In this document: piece by piece, positions 51,119 through 60,616 of the stretch
Position numbering within the stretch: the first letter of the stretch is position 1
Layout: every line of letters begins with the position of its first letter
Source: Hymenobacter sp. 15J16-1T3B
GTDB taxonomy: Bacteria > Bacteroidota > Bacteroidia > Cytophagales > Hymenobacteraceae
NCBI RefSeq assembly: GCF_020711235.1
Contig: NZ_JAJFAV010000007.1
Location: forward strand, 186,001-250,000
Direction: 5' to 3'
DNA length: 64,000 nt
Made by a program: the position numbers and the translations under genes
Notes under the pieces: generated by a model
The model's input: the letters and a program-made list of their open reading frames with translations, nothing else
Database searches by the model: none
Told to the model about the DNA's origin: nothing

Positions 51119-53854
51119 CTAATTCGCCTTGTCCTTGCCCAGCTCGATCATGTTGGTGATGAGGCGGTAGGCGCCGGGCACGCCGGCGGGCAGCTCGCGG
51201 AAGAACGAGAGGCCGGTGTAGATATAGTGGCCCTTGCCGTAGTCGGTGACGAGAATGGCCGATTCCTTGGGCTTTTCGCCGGGGTCCTGGGAGCTGATGA
51301 CGGTCTGGTACTTCGGGTCCCAGGAGCTGGGGTAGTAGAGCCCCTGCTCCTGCTGCCAGCCCTCAAAATCCTTGGCGGTAATCTTGTTGGGCAGGCTCAT
51401 GAGCTGGTGCTGGGGCCGGGTGATGGTCACCGGCGCGTCTTCCACCGTCACGCGGTCATTCGATAGCTGCATGGGGTACGGGCCGATTTCGGGCAGCACC
51501 GTGCCGCGGTTGACGGTGTACTGCACCACCAGCGTCCCGCCCTTTTCCACGTATTCGAGCAGCTCCTTCTGCTGGTATTTAAGCCGGTCGACGGTGTTGT
51601 AGGCGCGCACGCCGAGCACCACCGCGTCGAAGCGCTTAAGCTTGTCGGCCGACAGCTCCTCGGGCTTGAGCAGGGTGACGCGGTAGCCGAGCTGGCGCAG
51701 GGCGTCGGGCACTTCGTCGCCGGCGCCCATGAGGTAGCCGATTTCCTCCTTGCGGCGCTTCACGTCGAGGCGCACCAACGGGGCCACGGCTTCGGGGAAG
51801 AGCGTTTGCGTCGGAATGTGTGGGTAATTGATCTGCTGGATGCCGCGCGTGAGCTTGCGGGGCCCCTCCGGGCCCGGCACGCAGAAATAGCCGCTGTAGC
51901 TAACCACAGCCCGTAGCTCGGCCTGCCCGGGGGCCACCTCCGGTCCGGGCTGCACTTGGAAATACAGCGTTTTCTCTTCGTTTTTGGTGGCCAGTTTGAA
52001 CTCGGTTGCGGCCGGGCTGACCTTCCAGCCCGCGGGTACCGACAAGCTTACGGAGCCACTGGCGTTGGCTTGCCCGGCCCGCACCGTGACGGGCACCGTT
52101 TTCGGTTGCTGATCGGCAAACACGTAGGCCCGGGCGCCGGGCAGGTTAACCAGAATCGGCGGCAGCACCACCAGCGGCTGGTAGATTTCGCCCACGGCCG
52201 GATCGACGCGCTTGAACTGCACCGGCACGCTGATCAGCAGCGGCGGCGTCTCCCCGACCTGCACCGCCACCGAAGCAACGGCCAGCGTTGGGTTTTCAGG
52301 GCGGCCGAGCAAGTCGTGCGTGCCGGCCTGGTAGGCTTTGGTGCCATCCGGGCTGGTTAAATTCGTCAAGAATACCAGCTCTTGAGCCCCGATCAGGGAG
52401 TGCGGCGCATCCAAGTTGTCGCCCGGCCGCACCCAGCGGTTGAGGCTGACGGCATACGGCAGTTCGTACATGCCTGCACCTTGGCTACGCTGCTGCAGCC
52501 AGTAGGGCTGCGAGTTGGGGCCGCAGTCGGGAATGGAGAAAGCCGGGCGCAAGGTCAGCAACTTGCCCGGCAGCAGGGTCTGCGTCCAGGTAGTATCCTT
52601 GGCCAGGCCCGGCGTGGTGCCGTCGAATGACACGTCCGTCACCTTCACCGGCATGCTCGAGCGGTTTAGCACTTCCACGCGCAGGCGCGTCTGTTCGCGG
52701 GCGCCTAGCAAGGGAGCCGGCGCCAGCGCCTCCACGCTCAGGCCCAGCGCCGCTTGGCACAGCTGCTCCAGCTCCTGCTGCTTTTCCCGGGCCCAAAAGG
52801 ACTCGGTGGTCGGCAGGCTATTCTCCCCCACGTTCTGACTGAGCTTCGCCAGGACCGCCCGCACCTTGAGCAGCGCGGGCACCGAGGCTTCCGGCTTGCT
52901 CGCATCGTACTTGCGGATGACTTCGTCAATGAGCTTGCCCACGGCGGCGCCGCCCTTCACGCGGTTCCAGCTCAGGTCCACGCCGTCGAGCGGGTCTTTC
53001 GTGGCCTTCTCCCCTTTCACCAGCTGCAGGTACTCCAGCGCCTCGCCGCGCTGGGCGGCCGAACCGAAGCCCTGGGAACGGTGCTGGGAGCGGCTGCGGG
53101 CGGCAATTTCGCCGTAGCTCTGGCCGAGCAGGGCGTTGTAGCCACCGGCGTCGAGCTTGAGGTAGCCCTCCATCGACTCGCCGGGCTTCACGAAGAAGGA
53201 GCCCGTGTTCCAAAGCAGGCGCTTCGGGCTCCAGGGCTGCACGTACTTGAGCTGCTCGGGAAAGCGCTTCGGGTCGCCGGCGGCGTCGAAGGCTTCGGCG
53301 GCGAGGATGGCGGAGGCTTGGTGGTGGCCGTGGCCGGCGCGGGCGTCGGGCGGGAAACGGGTGATGAGCACGTCGGGCCGGCGCTGGCGAATCACCCAGA
53401 CCATGTCGGCCAGCACTTGCTCCTTGTCCCAGATCTTGAACGTCTCGTCGGAGGTCTTGGAGAAGCCGAAGTCGTTGGCGCGGGAGAAAAACTGCCGGCC
53501 GCCGTCGATGCGGCGGGCCGCCAGCAGCTCCTGGGTACGGATGACGCCCAGCTGCTCGCGCAGCTCCGGGCCGATGAGGTTCTGGCCGCCGTCGCCGCGG
53601 GTGCAGCTGAAGTAGCCCGTTTCCACGAGGCGGCCGTTGGCCATGTAGGCAATCAGGCGCGTGTTTTCGTCGTCGGGGTGGGCGGCAAGGTAGAGCACCG
53701 AGCCCAGGACGTTGAGCTTTTTGAGGCCCAGCAGAATTTCCGAGGACGAGTAGATTTTGGGCGCCTGGGCCTGGGCTTGGGCGGGGAAGAACGACGCGGC
53801 AAACAGGCTGAGGGCCGGCAGGGCGGCGCGGACGAGGCGACGGGTCAAAGACAT
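51119..53854 (-). CDS. Exported PIG-L family deacetylase with large C-terminal extension
   Basis: The 911-residue protein has a signal peptide (ending near AQAQAP). Residues ~50-270 are a LmbE/PIG-L de-N-acetylase domain: YLAAHPDDENTRL with the metal-binding AHPDDE, FSCTRGDGGQNLIG, VWVIRQRRPDVLITRFPPD and AGHGHHQASA with the later His ligands. About 350 residues of beta-rich and linker sequence follow, and the last ~220 (KRRKEEIGYLMGAGDEVPDA, FDAVVLGVRAYNT, GTLVVQYTVNRGTV, GKGHYIYTGLSFFRELPAG) resemble a type 1 glutamine-amidotransferase-like/ThuA fold. Members remove N-acetyl groups from amino sugars. Substrate unknown. A minus-strand TACCTTTA lies upstream near 53883. Confidence 0.88.
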   Translation of the reverse strand: MSLTRRLVRAALPALSLFAASFFPAQAQAQAPKIYSSSEILLGLKKLNVLGSVLYLAAHPDDENTRLIAYMANGRLVETGYFSCTRGDGGQNLIGPELREQLGVIRTQELLAARRIDGGRQFFSRANDFGFSKTSDETFKIWDKEQVLADMVWVIRQRRPDVLITRFPPDARAGHGHHQASAILAAEAFDAAGDPKRFPEQLKYVQPWSPKRLLWNTGSFFVKPGESMEGYLKLDAGGYNALLGQSYGEIAARSRSQHRSQGFGSAAQRGEALEYLQLVKGEKATKDPLDGVDLSWNRVKGGAAVGKLIDEVIRKYDASKPEASVPALLKVRAVLAKLSQNVGENSLPTTESFWAREKQQELEQLCQAALGLSVEALAPAPLLGAREQTRLRVEVLNRSSMPVKVTDVSFDGTTPGLAKDTTWTQTLLPGKLLTLRPAFSIPDCGPNSQPYWLQQRSQGAGMYELPYAVSLNRWVRPGDNLDAPHSLIGAQELVFLTNLTSPDGTKAYQAGTHDLLGRPENPTLAVASVAVQVGETPPLLISVPVQFKRVDPAVGEIYQPLVVLPPILVNLPGARAYVFADQQPKTVPVTVRAGQANASGSVSLSVPAGWKVSPAATEFKLATKNEEKTLYFQVQPGPEVAPGQAELRAVVSYSGYFCVPGPEGPRKLTRGIQQINYPHIPTQTLFPEAVAPLVRLDVKRRKEEIGYLMGAGDEVPDALRQLGYRVTLLKPEELSADKLKRFDAVVLGVRAYNTVDRLKYQQKELLEYVEKGGTLVVQYTVNRGTVLPEIGPYPMQLSNDRVTVEDAPVTITRPQHQLMSLPNKITAKDFEGWQQEQGLYYPSSWDPKYQTVISSQDPGEKPKESAILVTDYGKGHYIYTGLSFFRELPAGVPGAYRLITNMIELGKDKAN

Positions 53855-53980
53855 TCGGGCAAGACTAGAAACGCGGGGCGTAAAGGTAGACCGCCGAAGG
53901 GGTAAGATGTTTCGGCAGACTCGGCAGGCCCGCGGTGCTGGCAGTCACTGCCCAGCCGGGCGCCGCCGGGTACTGCCCAG

Positions 53981-54445
53981 CTACTCAATAAGGGCGGGCA
54001 GGCCCAGGGCCAGTGCGCCACAGCCCAGGCAGTAGCGCGTGGACCAAGCGGTGGCCAGCGAGCTGGGTGAGGCGTGCACTAGCGCGTACCAGCCCACAGC
54101 CGCCCCCAGCTGCAGCGTCCGCGGCCGCGCGTGCAGGTAGCGCCGGTACGAGGGCCACGGGCTCCAGAAGGCTTGCACGACCACGAGTGCGCTGAACACC
54201 AGCAGGCAGCCCAAGAAGAAGAAAGCGGCTTCGAGGGAGTTGCCGAATACCTGCAGCGCCCCGGCCAGCCCGGCCGCGGGCGGCGGCGCTTCGGCGGCCG
54301 GGCTGGCCGGCACGGACCGCGGCTCCAGCCAGGGCAGCAGCACGGCTAGCGCCAGCACCGGCAGCACCAGTAGCCAGGCTATGCCCAGCACACCGGCCCA
54401 CACCTGCGGCGGCAACCGATGGAGAGTATCGGGCCGGTAATTCAC
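53981..54445 (-). CDS. Hypothetical membrane protein
   Basis: A 154-residue protein with four membrane segments: VWAGVLGIAWLLVLPVLALAV, the middle LEAAFFFLGCLLVFSALVVV, LGAAVGWYALVHA, and a last CLGCGALALGLPAL. Between the first two is an Ala/Pro-rich linker. No known family. Nearby genes give no functional hint. The start is the first ATG. Confidence 0.55.
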   Translation of the reverse strand: MNYRPDTLHRLPPQVWAGVLGIAWLLVLPVLALAVLLPWLEPRSVPASPAAEAPPPAAGLAGALQVFGNSLEAAFFFLGCLLVFSALVVVQAFWSPWPSYRRYLHARPRTLQLGAAVGWYALVHASPSSLATAWSTRYCLGCGALALGLPALIE

Positions 54446-54608
54446 GCGGCGGGAACGAGATATACCACAATATCAGTTAAAGCCTATGGATAGAAAAACC
54501 TGACTTGGCCGCAACGCCCGCCCTCCGGCTGGCGTCAGTGGCCTATCTTTCCGGCACGCAATTCGTTTGGTTGCCGCCGCACCTTACCCTAGATTTTTCC
54601 CTTTGCCC

Positions 54609-56270
54609 ATGCGCATTTCCCTCCGTCCCTGGCTGACCGTGCTCGGCGTGGCCCTGCTGCCCGCCGCGTCTTTTGCCCAAAGCGCCGCCCCGGCGCCGGC
54701 CGCCGCCCCCCAGTGGACGATGCTCGACCCCAAGGCCAACAACGTGATGGGTATTAGCGCCGACCGCGCCTACGCCGAGCTGCTAAAAGGCCGTACCGCC
54801 GCCCCGGTGGTGGTGGCCGTCATCGACTCGGGCGTGGACACGGCCCACGTGGACCTGAAACGCGTGCTCTGGCACAACCCCAAGGAAATTGCCGGCAACG
54901 GCAAGGACGACGACGGCAACGGCTACGTCGACGACATTTACGGCTGGAACTTCCTCGGCGGCAAGGACGGCCGCAACGTGGACACCGACACCTACGAGGA
55001 GACGCGCCTGGTCGCCAAGCTCAAGCCGCTCTACGAGGGCAAAAGCCGCTCGGCGGTAGCCAAAGACAAGCAGGCCGAGTACGACCTGTACCAGCGCGTG
55101 AAGAAGGACTACGACAAGAAAGTCAAGGAAGACACCGAAAACGCCCAGCAGTACGGCCCGCTGAGCGAAACCATCGGCAAGAACGTGGACATCGTGAAGA
55201 AGGTGCTGGGCGTGCAGCGGCTGGATACGGCCGTGCTGCGCAACCCGCCCACCCAGGATGCCCGCCTGAAATCGGTGGCCTCGCAGTGGTACCAGAGCTT
55301 GGTGGCCTCGGGCGCGCCCGACATGGAATCGGTGGTGACGCAGATGCAGGAGGCGGCCACCAGTTCGGAGAAGCGGGTGAAATACTCGCTGAACCTGGAC
55401 TATAATCCCCGGGCCGAAATCGTGCAGGACGACGAAAACAACGTGGCCCAGCGCACCTACGGCAACAACGACGTGCACGGCCCCGACCCCATGCACGGCA
55501 CCCACGTGTCGGGCATCATCGCCGCCGACCGCCGCAACAACGAGGGCGTGCTCGGCGTGGCTGATGCGCCGGTGCGCATCATGGCCGTGCGCGCCGTGCC
55601 CGACGGCGACGAGCACGACAAGGACGTAGCCAACGCCATCCGCTACGCCGTCGACAACGGCGCGACGGTCATCAACATGAGCTTCGGCAAGTACTACTCG
55701 CCCCAGCGCAAGGCCGTGGAGGACGCTATCCGCTACGCCGGCTCCAAGGGCGTGCTGCTGGTGCACGCGGCCGGCAACGAGTCGAACAACATCGACCAGG
55801 TGGACCACTTCCCGGCTGCCATTGCCGAGGGCGCCAAAACCACTTACCCCAACGTGCTGACCGTGGGCGCCTCGGCCAGCAAAAACGACGAGAAGCTGGC
55901 GGCTGAGTTTTCCAACTACGGCAAGCGCGTCGACGTTTTCGCCCCGGGCGTAGCCATCTACAACACGCTGCCCGGCAGCAAGTACGGCAACGAAAGCGGC
56001 ACCAGCATGGCCGCGCCCACGGTGGCCGGCGTAGCGGCGGTGCTCAAAAGTTACTTCCCGCAGCTGCAGGCCGCCGACCTGAAGCGCATCATCATGCAGT
56101 CGGCCGAGCCGGTGCACACGCAGGTGCTCAAGCCCGGCGAGGAAAAGAAAAAAGTCGATTTCACGACCCTGTCGAACACCGGCGGCGTGGTGAACCTCTA
56201 CCGCGCCGTGCAACTGGCCCAGCAGGCCACGGCCTCGGCTAGCGGCGCCACTTCCGCCGGCGGCAAATAA
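54609..56270 (+). CDS. Exported S8 family serine protease (subtilisin-like)
   Basis: The 553-residue protein has a signal peptide (ending at ASFAQ) and the full catalytic triad: Asp73 (VAVIDSGVDTAH), His296 (MHGTHVSGII) and Ser466 (SGTSMAAPTVAG). The 220 residues between Asp and His, against ~40 in subtilisin, carry a long charged helical insert (YEGKSRSAVAKDKQAEYDLYQ) of the kind seen in this branch of Bacteroidota proteases. Likely acts in the periplasm or outside. A -7-like TATCTTTC lies at 54544-54551. The start is at the signal peptide. Confidence 0.93.
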   Translation: MRISLRPWLTVLGVALLPAASFAQSAAPAPAAAPQWTMLDPKANNVMGISADRAYAELLKGRTAAPVVVAVIDSGVDTAHVDLKRVLWHNPKEIAGNGKDDDGNGYVDDIYGWNFLGGKDGRNVDTDTYEETRLVAKLKPLYEGKSRSAVAKDKQAEYDLYQRVKKDYDKKVKEDTENAQQYGPLSETIGKNVDIVKKVLGVQRLDTAVLRNPPTQDARLKSVASQWYQSLVASGAPDMESVVTQMQEAATSSEKRVKYSLNLDYNPRAEIVQDDENNVAQRTYGNNDVHGPDPMHGTHVSGIIAADRRNNEGVLGVADAPVRIMAVRAVPDGDEHDKDVANAIRYAVDNGATVINMSFGKYYSPQRKAVEDAIRYAGSKGVLLVHAAGNESNNIDQVDHFPAAIAEGAKTTYPNVLTVGASASKNDEKLAAEFSNYGKRVDVFAPGVAIYNTLPGSKYGNESGTSMAAPTVAGVAAVLKSYFPQLQAADLKRIIMQSAEPVHTQVLKPGEEKKKVDFTTLSNTGGVVNLYRAVQLAQQATASASGATSAGGK

Positions 56271-56289
56271 GCAAGCTCCCTCCTTCGGC

Positions 56290-56330
56290 AGCCGCCACCG
56301 GCGCTTCGGCGTTGGTGGCGGCTTCGTTTT
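56290..56330 (+). terminator. Terminator of the S8 protease gene
   Basis: AGCCGCCACC pairs with GGTGGCGGCT around GGCGCTTCGGCGTT, followed by TCGTTTTT. Confidence 0.85.
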
Positions 56331-56509
56331 TGGGCCATACGCGCCGGAGCCCTCGGCGTGCCCGCGGGCGGGCTCAGCGGCGGCTTGGTTCGGAAAGGGC
56401 AGGCCCGTTGGGTAGCCTTTTTTCGCAGCCGCCCGGCTAGGGTACGCTCATTCCGGTCAAAAAACCATCTTTGGCCGTACCTAGCACTATTACCTAGCCT
56501 CGCCGCCGC

Positions 56510-57469
56510 ATGCTGATCCAACAACTCATCATCCGCAACGTCCTCCGCCAGCAACAAGCCGACGGCCCCACGCCCGGACCCTCCAACCACGAGCTGTGGC
56601 AGCAGGCGCGGCGGCTGCTGCGGCGGCAGCTCGTCAACGCAGGGCTGATGCTGGCGGGCATTTTCTCGGCGGCGCTGGGCTTGAAGGGCTTTCTGTTGCC
56701 CAACGACTTCATCGACGGCGGCGTGACGGGCATGTCGCTGCTGACGGCGCACGTGACGGGCTGGCCGCTGTCGGTGCTCATCATCGTCATCAACGCGCCG
56801 TTTCTGCTGCTGGCTTATTTCCACCTCGACCGGGTGGTGGCCGTGCGCGCCACGCTGGCCATTATTGGTCTGGCCCTGGTGCTCTACTTCGTCACCTTCC
56901 CGGTGCTGACCACCGACAAGCTGCTGATTTCGGTGTTCGGCGGGTTTTTCCTCGGGGCGGGCATCGGCCTCACCATCCGCGGCGGCGGCGTGCTCGACGG
57001 CACCGAAATTCTCTCGGTCTTTGCCAGCCGCAAAAGCCCGCTGAGCGTGGGCGACGTGATTCTGCTCATCAACATCGTCATCTTCCTGGTGGCGGCCTGG
57101 GTGCTGTCGGTCGAAACCGCGTTGTACTCCATCCTGGCCTACCTCTCGGCCTCCAAAACCGTCGATTTCATGATTGACGGCCTCGAAGAGTACACCGGTG
57201 TCACCATCATTTCCAAGCGCAGCGAGGCCATTCGCCTGATGATTACCGAGAAGCTCGGCCACGGCGTGACCATCTACGCCGGCCGCACCGGCTACGGCGG
57301 CCACGGCCACCAGCAGGAAGGCCTCGACATCGTCTTCACCGCCGTCACGCGCCTGGAACTCACCCGCCTGCGCACCGAAGTCGAAGCCATTGACCACCAG
57401 GCCTTCATCCTCATGCACAGCATCAAGGACACCCGCGGCGGCTTGATTAAAAAACGGCCGCTGCATTAG
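56510..57469 (+). CDS. YitT family membrane protein with DUF2179 domain
   Basis: The 319-residue protein has a ~35-residue cytoplasmic N-terminus, five membrane segments with GLKGFLLPNDFIDGGVTGMSLL and GIGLTIRGGGVLDGTEIL, the family hallmarks, and a C-terminal soluble DUF2179 domain (~residues 225-305) with VTIISKRSEAIRLMITEKLG, HGVTIYAGRTGYGG and VFTAVTRLELTRLRTEVEAID. The family's transport function is not established. It stands alone, with a promoter-like ATCTTTGG upstream at about 56468. Confidence 0.92.
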   Translation: MLIQQLIIRNVLRQQQADGPTPGPSNHELWQQARRLLRRQLVNAGLMLAGIFSAALGLKGFLLPNDFIDGGVTGMSLLTAHVTGWPLSVLIIVINAPFLLLAYFHLDRVVAVRATLAIIGLALVLYFVTFPVLTTDKLLISVFGGFFLGAGIGLTIRGGGVLDGTEILSVFASRKSPLSVGDVILLINIVIFLVAAWVLSVETALYSILAYLSASKTVDFMIDGLEEYTGVTIISKRSEAIRLMITEKLGHGVTIYAGRTGYGGHGHQQEGLDIVFTAVTRLELTRLRTEVEAIDHQAFILMHSIKDTRGGLIKKRPLH

Positions 57470-57506
57470 CGGCTTTGTGGCGGAGTGGATGAGCAGATGA
57501 GTAAAA

Positions 57507-57701
57507 CAGCCCGTCATCCGGAGCGCAGCGAAGGACCTTCTTCGTGCCCCGCACCAACCGAGAAGCGCAGCCCCCAACGGCCTTCATATTGGTCGTGGTG
57601 GCTGCGCTTCGCCTTTAGGGCTGGTTAGCGTCTGCTCGTTGGCATTAGGGGATATGCAAGGTGCCAACAAGGTCCTTCGCTGCGCTCCGGATGACGGGCT
57701 G
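57507..57701. repeat. Family B foldback repeat (B3)
   Basis: The 33-base arms CAGCCCGTCATCCGGAGCGC...GAAGGACCTT (57507-57539) and their inverse (57669-57701) match perfectly. Between them lie CCCCGCACC, GAAGCGCAGCCC paired with GTGGCTGCGCTTC. It fills the gap between two convergent genes. Confidence 0.88.
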
Positions 57702-57729
57702 ATTGGTTCGTCCAATTGCTGCCCGCCCG

Positions 57730-58551
57730 CTACGGCAGCCAGAAGTGCATGACGTAGATCCAAAAGGCCACCCAGTTGGCGCCGAAGTTGATCAGCCCGG
57801 CCAGCAAACTGACCGCCAGCGCGCTGCCAAGGGCCCGCGGCCAGCTTAGCTCCAAGCCGCCCCGCCCAATCCAGCTCAGGTAGCCGAAGTACACCAGGCC
57901 TTGCAGCAGGGCCGTGCTGCTGCCCGGCTCCAGCCCCACGAACAGAAACACGCTTACCAGCGCCAGAATCAGCAGCAGCTGAAAGGCGCTGCCGATGACG
58001 ACCAGCACGAAGAACGACTCGGCGTAGTTGAGCCGGCGGCGGTAAACGGCCCAGGCCACCAGCGCGTGCACGGGCATGAGGCCCAGCCACCACACGTTGA
58101 AAAACTTACCGACGGCGTGAAAATACCGGCCCACCCGCGCCAGCACGGCCGCCGGGGCGCCGTGGGCCTGCATGGTGTGCTGCACCTGCTCGCCGATGCG
58201 CTCATAGTAGTGCAGCTGCACGGCCAGTACCGTGGCCACGCCCACCGCCAGCAGCAAGAACTGAAACGGGTTGAAATACCGCTTGCGGCGCCCGGCCAGG
58301 TAGTCGCGCACCACGCGGCCGGGGTGCAGCAGCACCTGCCCCACGAAGCCGACGATGCTCTTGTCGGCGTGGGTAAATACGTGCAGGATTTCGTGCAGCA
58401 CGTGGGCCGTGGAAAGGCGGTGCGGGCGCGGCTGCCCGCAGTGCGGGCAGTAACCGGCCCCGGCCAGCAGGGGCTGCGCGCAGTTCAGGCAGGGCTCGGC
58501 CGCGGGCGGCAGTTCCGCCACGTCGGCGGGCAGAGTGGCGGCGGGATGCAT
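57730..58551 (-). CDS. DUF3667 membrane protein with zinc ribbon
   Basis: The 273-residue protein has an N-terminal zinc-ribbon-like motif with four Cys (PCLNCAQPLLAGAGYCPHCGQPRP), then a short helix HEILHVFTHADKSIVGFV and RRKRYFNPFQFLL (typical of DUF3667) and about five membrane segments. The family has no known function. Start: first ATG. It is divergent from the MOSC gene, with the two starts ~80 bases apart. Confidence 0.85.
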   Translation of the reverse strand: MHPAATLPADVAELPPAAEPCLNCAQPLLAGAGYCPHCGQPRPHRLSTAHVLHEILHVFTHADKSIVGFVGQVLLHPGRVVRDYLAGRRKRYFNPFQFLLLAVGVATVLAVQLHYYERIGEQVQHTMQAHGAPAAVLARVGRYFHAVGKFFNVWWLGLMPVHALVAWAVYRRRLNYAESFFVLVVIGSAFQLLLILALVSVFLFVGLEPGSSTALLQGLVYFGYLSWIGRGGLELSWPRALGSALAVSLLAGLINFGANWVAFWIYVMHFWLP

Positions 58552-58617
58552 AGCAACGGCACCACTGGTAAGCAGCGGCTCCGCAGTTTACCCCCTTTCC
58601 GACTCCCGCGCAAGCCG

Positions 58618-58625
58618 TACCTTCG
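58618..58625 (+). promoter_or_regulatory. Promoter -7-like box of the MOSC gene
   Basis: TACCTTCG (one mismatch to TAnnTTTG) ends seven bases before the ATG, giving a near-leaderless transcript. Confidence 0.45.
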
Positions 58626-58632
58626 TCCCACT

Positions 58633-59463
58633 ATGGCCGATACCTCCGCTCCGCTCACGCTGACCGATTTATACCTCTACCCCGTCAAGTCGCTCGGGGG
58701 CCTGCGCGTGCCCGAGGCCGAGCTGACCAGCCGCGGCCTGCGCCACGACCGGCGCTGGCTGGTGGTCGACCAGCGCGGGCAGTTTCTGACGCAGCGCACC
58801 CACCCGCAAATGGCGCTGCTCCACCTCGACTACGCCCACAACGGCTTCATCATCCGCCACATCCAGCGCCCCGACCTACGCCCCTTGCTCGTGCCCTTCG
58901 AGGCCGAACACAAGGGCACGCAGTTCGTCACCATCTGGGACGACATGGTGTTTGCCTTCCGCGGCCTCAAGGAGCACGACGAGTGGCTGACCGAGGCCCT
59001 GGGCTTGCCGGTGCGCCTGGTGCACATGCCCGAAGCCGCCCTGCGCGACGCCGACGGCGGCTACGCCCCCGGTCTGGTTAGCTTCGCCGATGCCTACCCG
59101 TACTTACTCATCGGCCAAGCTTCGCTCGACGATCTGAACCAGCGCCTGCCCGAGGCCGTGCCCATGAACCGCTTCCGCCCCAACCTAGTGGTGAGCGGCG
59201 CGGCGCCCTACGCCGAGGACACTTGGTACGAGTTTCAGCTCGGCGGCGTGACCTTCCACGGCATTCGGCCCTGCGCCCGCTGCGTGCTCACCACCACCGA
59301 CCAGCAAACGGCCCAGCGCGGCCCCGAGCCCCTGCGCACCCTGGCCGGCTACCGCACCCAGGGCAACAAGGTCATGTTCGGCATGAACGTCGTCGGGCCG
59401 GCCCAGGGGCTGCTGCGCGTGGGCGCGGCGGCGGCCGTGGTCAGCCACCACCTGCTCACGTAG
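58633..59463 (+). CDS. MOSC domain protein (YcbX/mARC-like)
   Basis: The 276-residue protein has the N-terminal beta barrel (LYLYPVKSLGGLRVPEAELT and GLRHDRRWLVVDQRGQFLTQR) and the MOSC domain, with FADAYPYLLIGQASLDDLNQRL, RFRPNLVVSG and the molybdenum-cofactor cysteine in RPCARCVLTTTD. Homologues are molybdoenzymes that reduce N-hydroxylated compounds (mARC, YcbX). Cytoplasmic. The membrane protein gene begins 79 bases after its stop, on the same strand. Confidence 0.92.
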   Translation: MADTSAPLTLTDLYLYPVKSLGGLRVPEAELTSRGLRHDRRWLVVDQRGQFLTQRTHPQMALLHLDYAHNGFIIRHIQRPDLRPLLVPFEAEHKGTQFVTIWDDMVFAFRGLKEHDEWLTEALGLPVRLVHMPEAALRDADGGYAPGLVSFADAYPYLLIGQASLDDLNQRLPEAVPMNRFRPNLVVSGAAPYAEDTWYEFQLGGVTFHGIRPCARCVLTTTDQQTAQRGPEPLRTLAGYRTQGNKVMFGMNVVGPAQGLLRVGAAAAVVSHHLLT

Positions 59464-59542
59464 CCCCCGCCGCCCCGTCCGGCCTGCCCCCACTCGTTTT
59501 GCCCGCCGCCGGGTTTTCAGCCGCCGCTTCGCCCCGCTTGCC

Positions 59543-60613
59543 ATGCCCCAGCCCGCCGCTACCGCCGTTGTTGCCCCGCCCCTGCTGCTGCCGCGCCTCG
59601 TGGCGCTGTGGGCGCTGAGCGAAGCCCTGCTCGGCGGGGTGCTGCACGCGTTTCGGCTGCCGGTGACGGGCTTGCTGGTGGGCGGCGCGGCCGTGGTGCT
59701 GCTGACCCTGCTGGGCCACTACCGCCGCGGCCCCGGCACGGTGCTGCGCGCGCTGCTGGTGGTGCTTACCATCAAGGCGCTGCTGAGCCCGCATACCTCG
59801 CCCAATGCCTACGTGGCCGTGGCTTTCCAGGGCCTGCTGGGCGAAGTGCTGAGCTGGCCGCGGGCCCTGCCTCGCCTGCGCGGCCTGCTGCTAGGCTTGC
59901 TCACGATGGTGGAGTCGGCCGGGCAGCGGGTGTTGACGCTGTGGCTGCTGGGCGGCCAAGCTCTGCCGGCCGCCTTCAATGATTTTGTGCGCGGCTTGCT
60001 CGGCACCACCGCTACCAGCCAGCCGAACTACGCGCTCTGGCTGGTGGGCCTGTACTTCGGCGCGCACGCCGTGGTGGGCGCGGCGCTGGGCTGGTGGGCC
60101 GGGGGCTTGCCGGCCCGCCTACCCGGCCTCGTGCAGCGCTACGCCTGGCTGCAGCTGCACCCCGAGGCCTCCCACGACGAGACGGAAAGCCCAGCTGAAT
60201 CGGCGGCGAACCGCCCCCGCCGCGGGGGCATCAGCCGCTTGCTGCTCGGGCTCTGGCTGGGGTGCCTGGGGCTGTGGCTGGCCGCCGAGCTGGGCTGGGT
60301 GCCGGCCGCGGCGGCCAACGAGCACCGCCTAGGCGGCCTGCTGCTGCGCTCCGTTTTGCTTTACGGCGCGTGGACGCTGCTGCTCGGGCCCTGGCTCACC
60401 CAGCGCCTGCGCCACTGGCTCACGCGGCCGCGCGGCCGCTGGGCCGCCGACCTACGTCACACCCTCGCTTTGTTGCCCGCCACCCGGCAGCTGGTAGCTA
60501 GTTGCTGGCGGCACTCGGCCGGGTACCGCGGCCGCAACCGCCTGCGCTGGTTTGGCCGAGCCCTGGCCGTCAACGTCCTGCTGCGCCCCGACGACGGGCC
60601 GCCGGCTGCCTGA
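59543..60613 (+). CDS. Membrane protein of unknown function, coupled to an NTPase gene
   Basis: The 356-residue protein has about eight membrane segments: an N-terminal PRLVALWALSEALLGGVLHAF, then TVLRALLVVLTIKALLSPHTS, the conserved-looking NAYVAVAFQGLLGEVLSW, and C-terminal segments separated by an acidic loop (EASHDETESPAESAANRPRR). It resembles in character small membrane components of import systems, but I cannot name it. It ends 3 bases before the NTPase start, so the two are surely co-translated. Confidence 0.6.
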   Translation: MPQPAATAVVAPPLLLPRLVALWALSEALLGGVLHAFRLPVTGLLVGGAAVVLLTLLGHYRRGPGTVLRALLVVLTIKALLSPHTSPNAYVAVAFQGLLGEVLSWPRALPRLRGLLLGLLTMVESAGQRVLTLWLLGGQALPAAFNDFVRGLLGTTATSQPNYALWLVGLYFGAHAVVGAALGWWAGGLPARLPGLVQRYAWLQLHPEASHDETESPAESAANRPRRGGISRLLLGLWLGCLGLWLAAELGWVPAAAANEHRLGGLLLRSVLLYGAWTLLLGPWLTQRLRHWLTRPRGRWAADLRHTLALLPATRQLVASCWRHSAGYRGRNRLRWFGRALAVNVLLRPDDGPPAA

Positions 60614-60616
60614 GCC

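Noticed and set aside
52754-53905. A 383-codon open frame opposite the PIG-L gene
   Set aside because: Shadow of the PIG-L coding sequence, whose catalytic motifs are certain.
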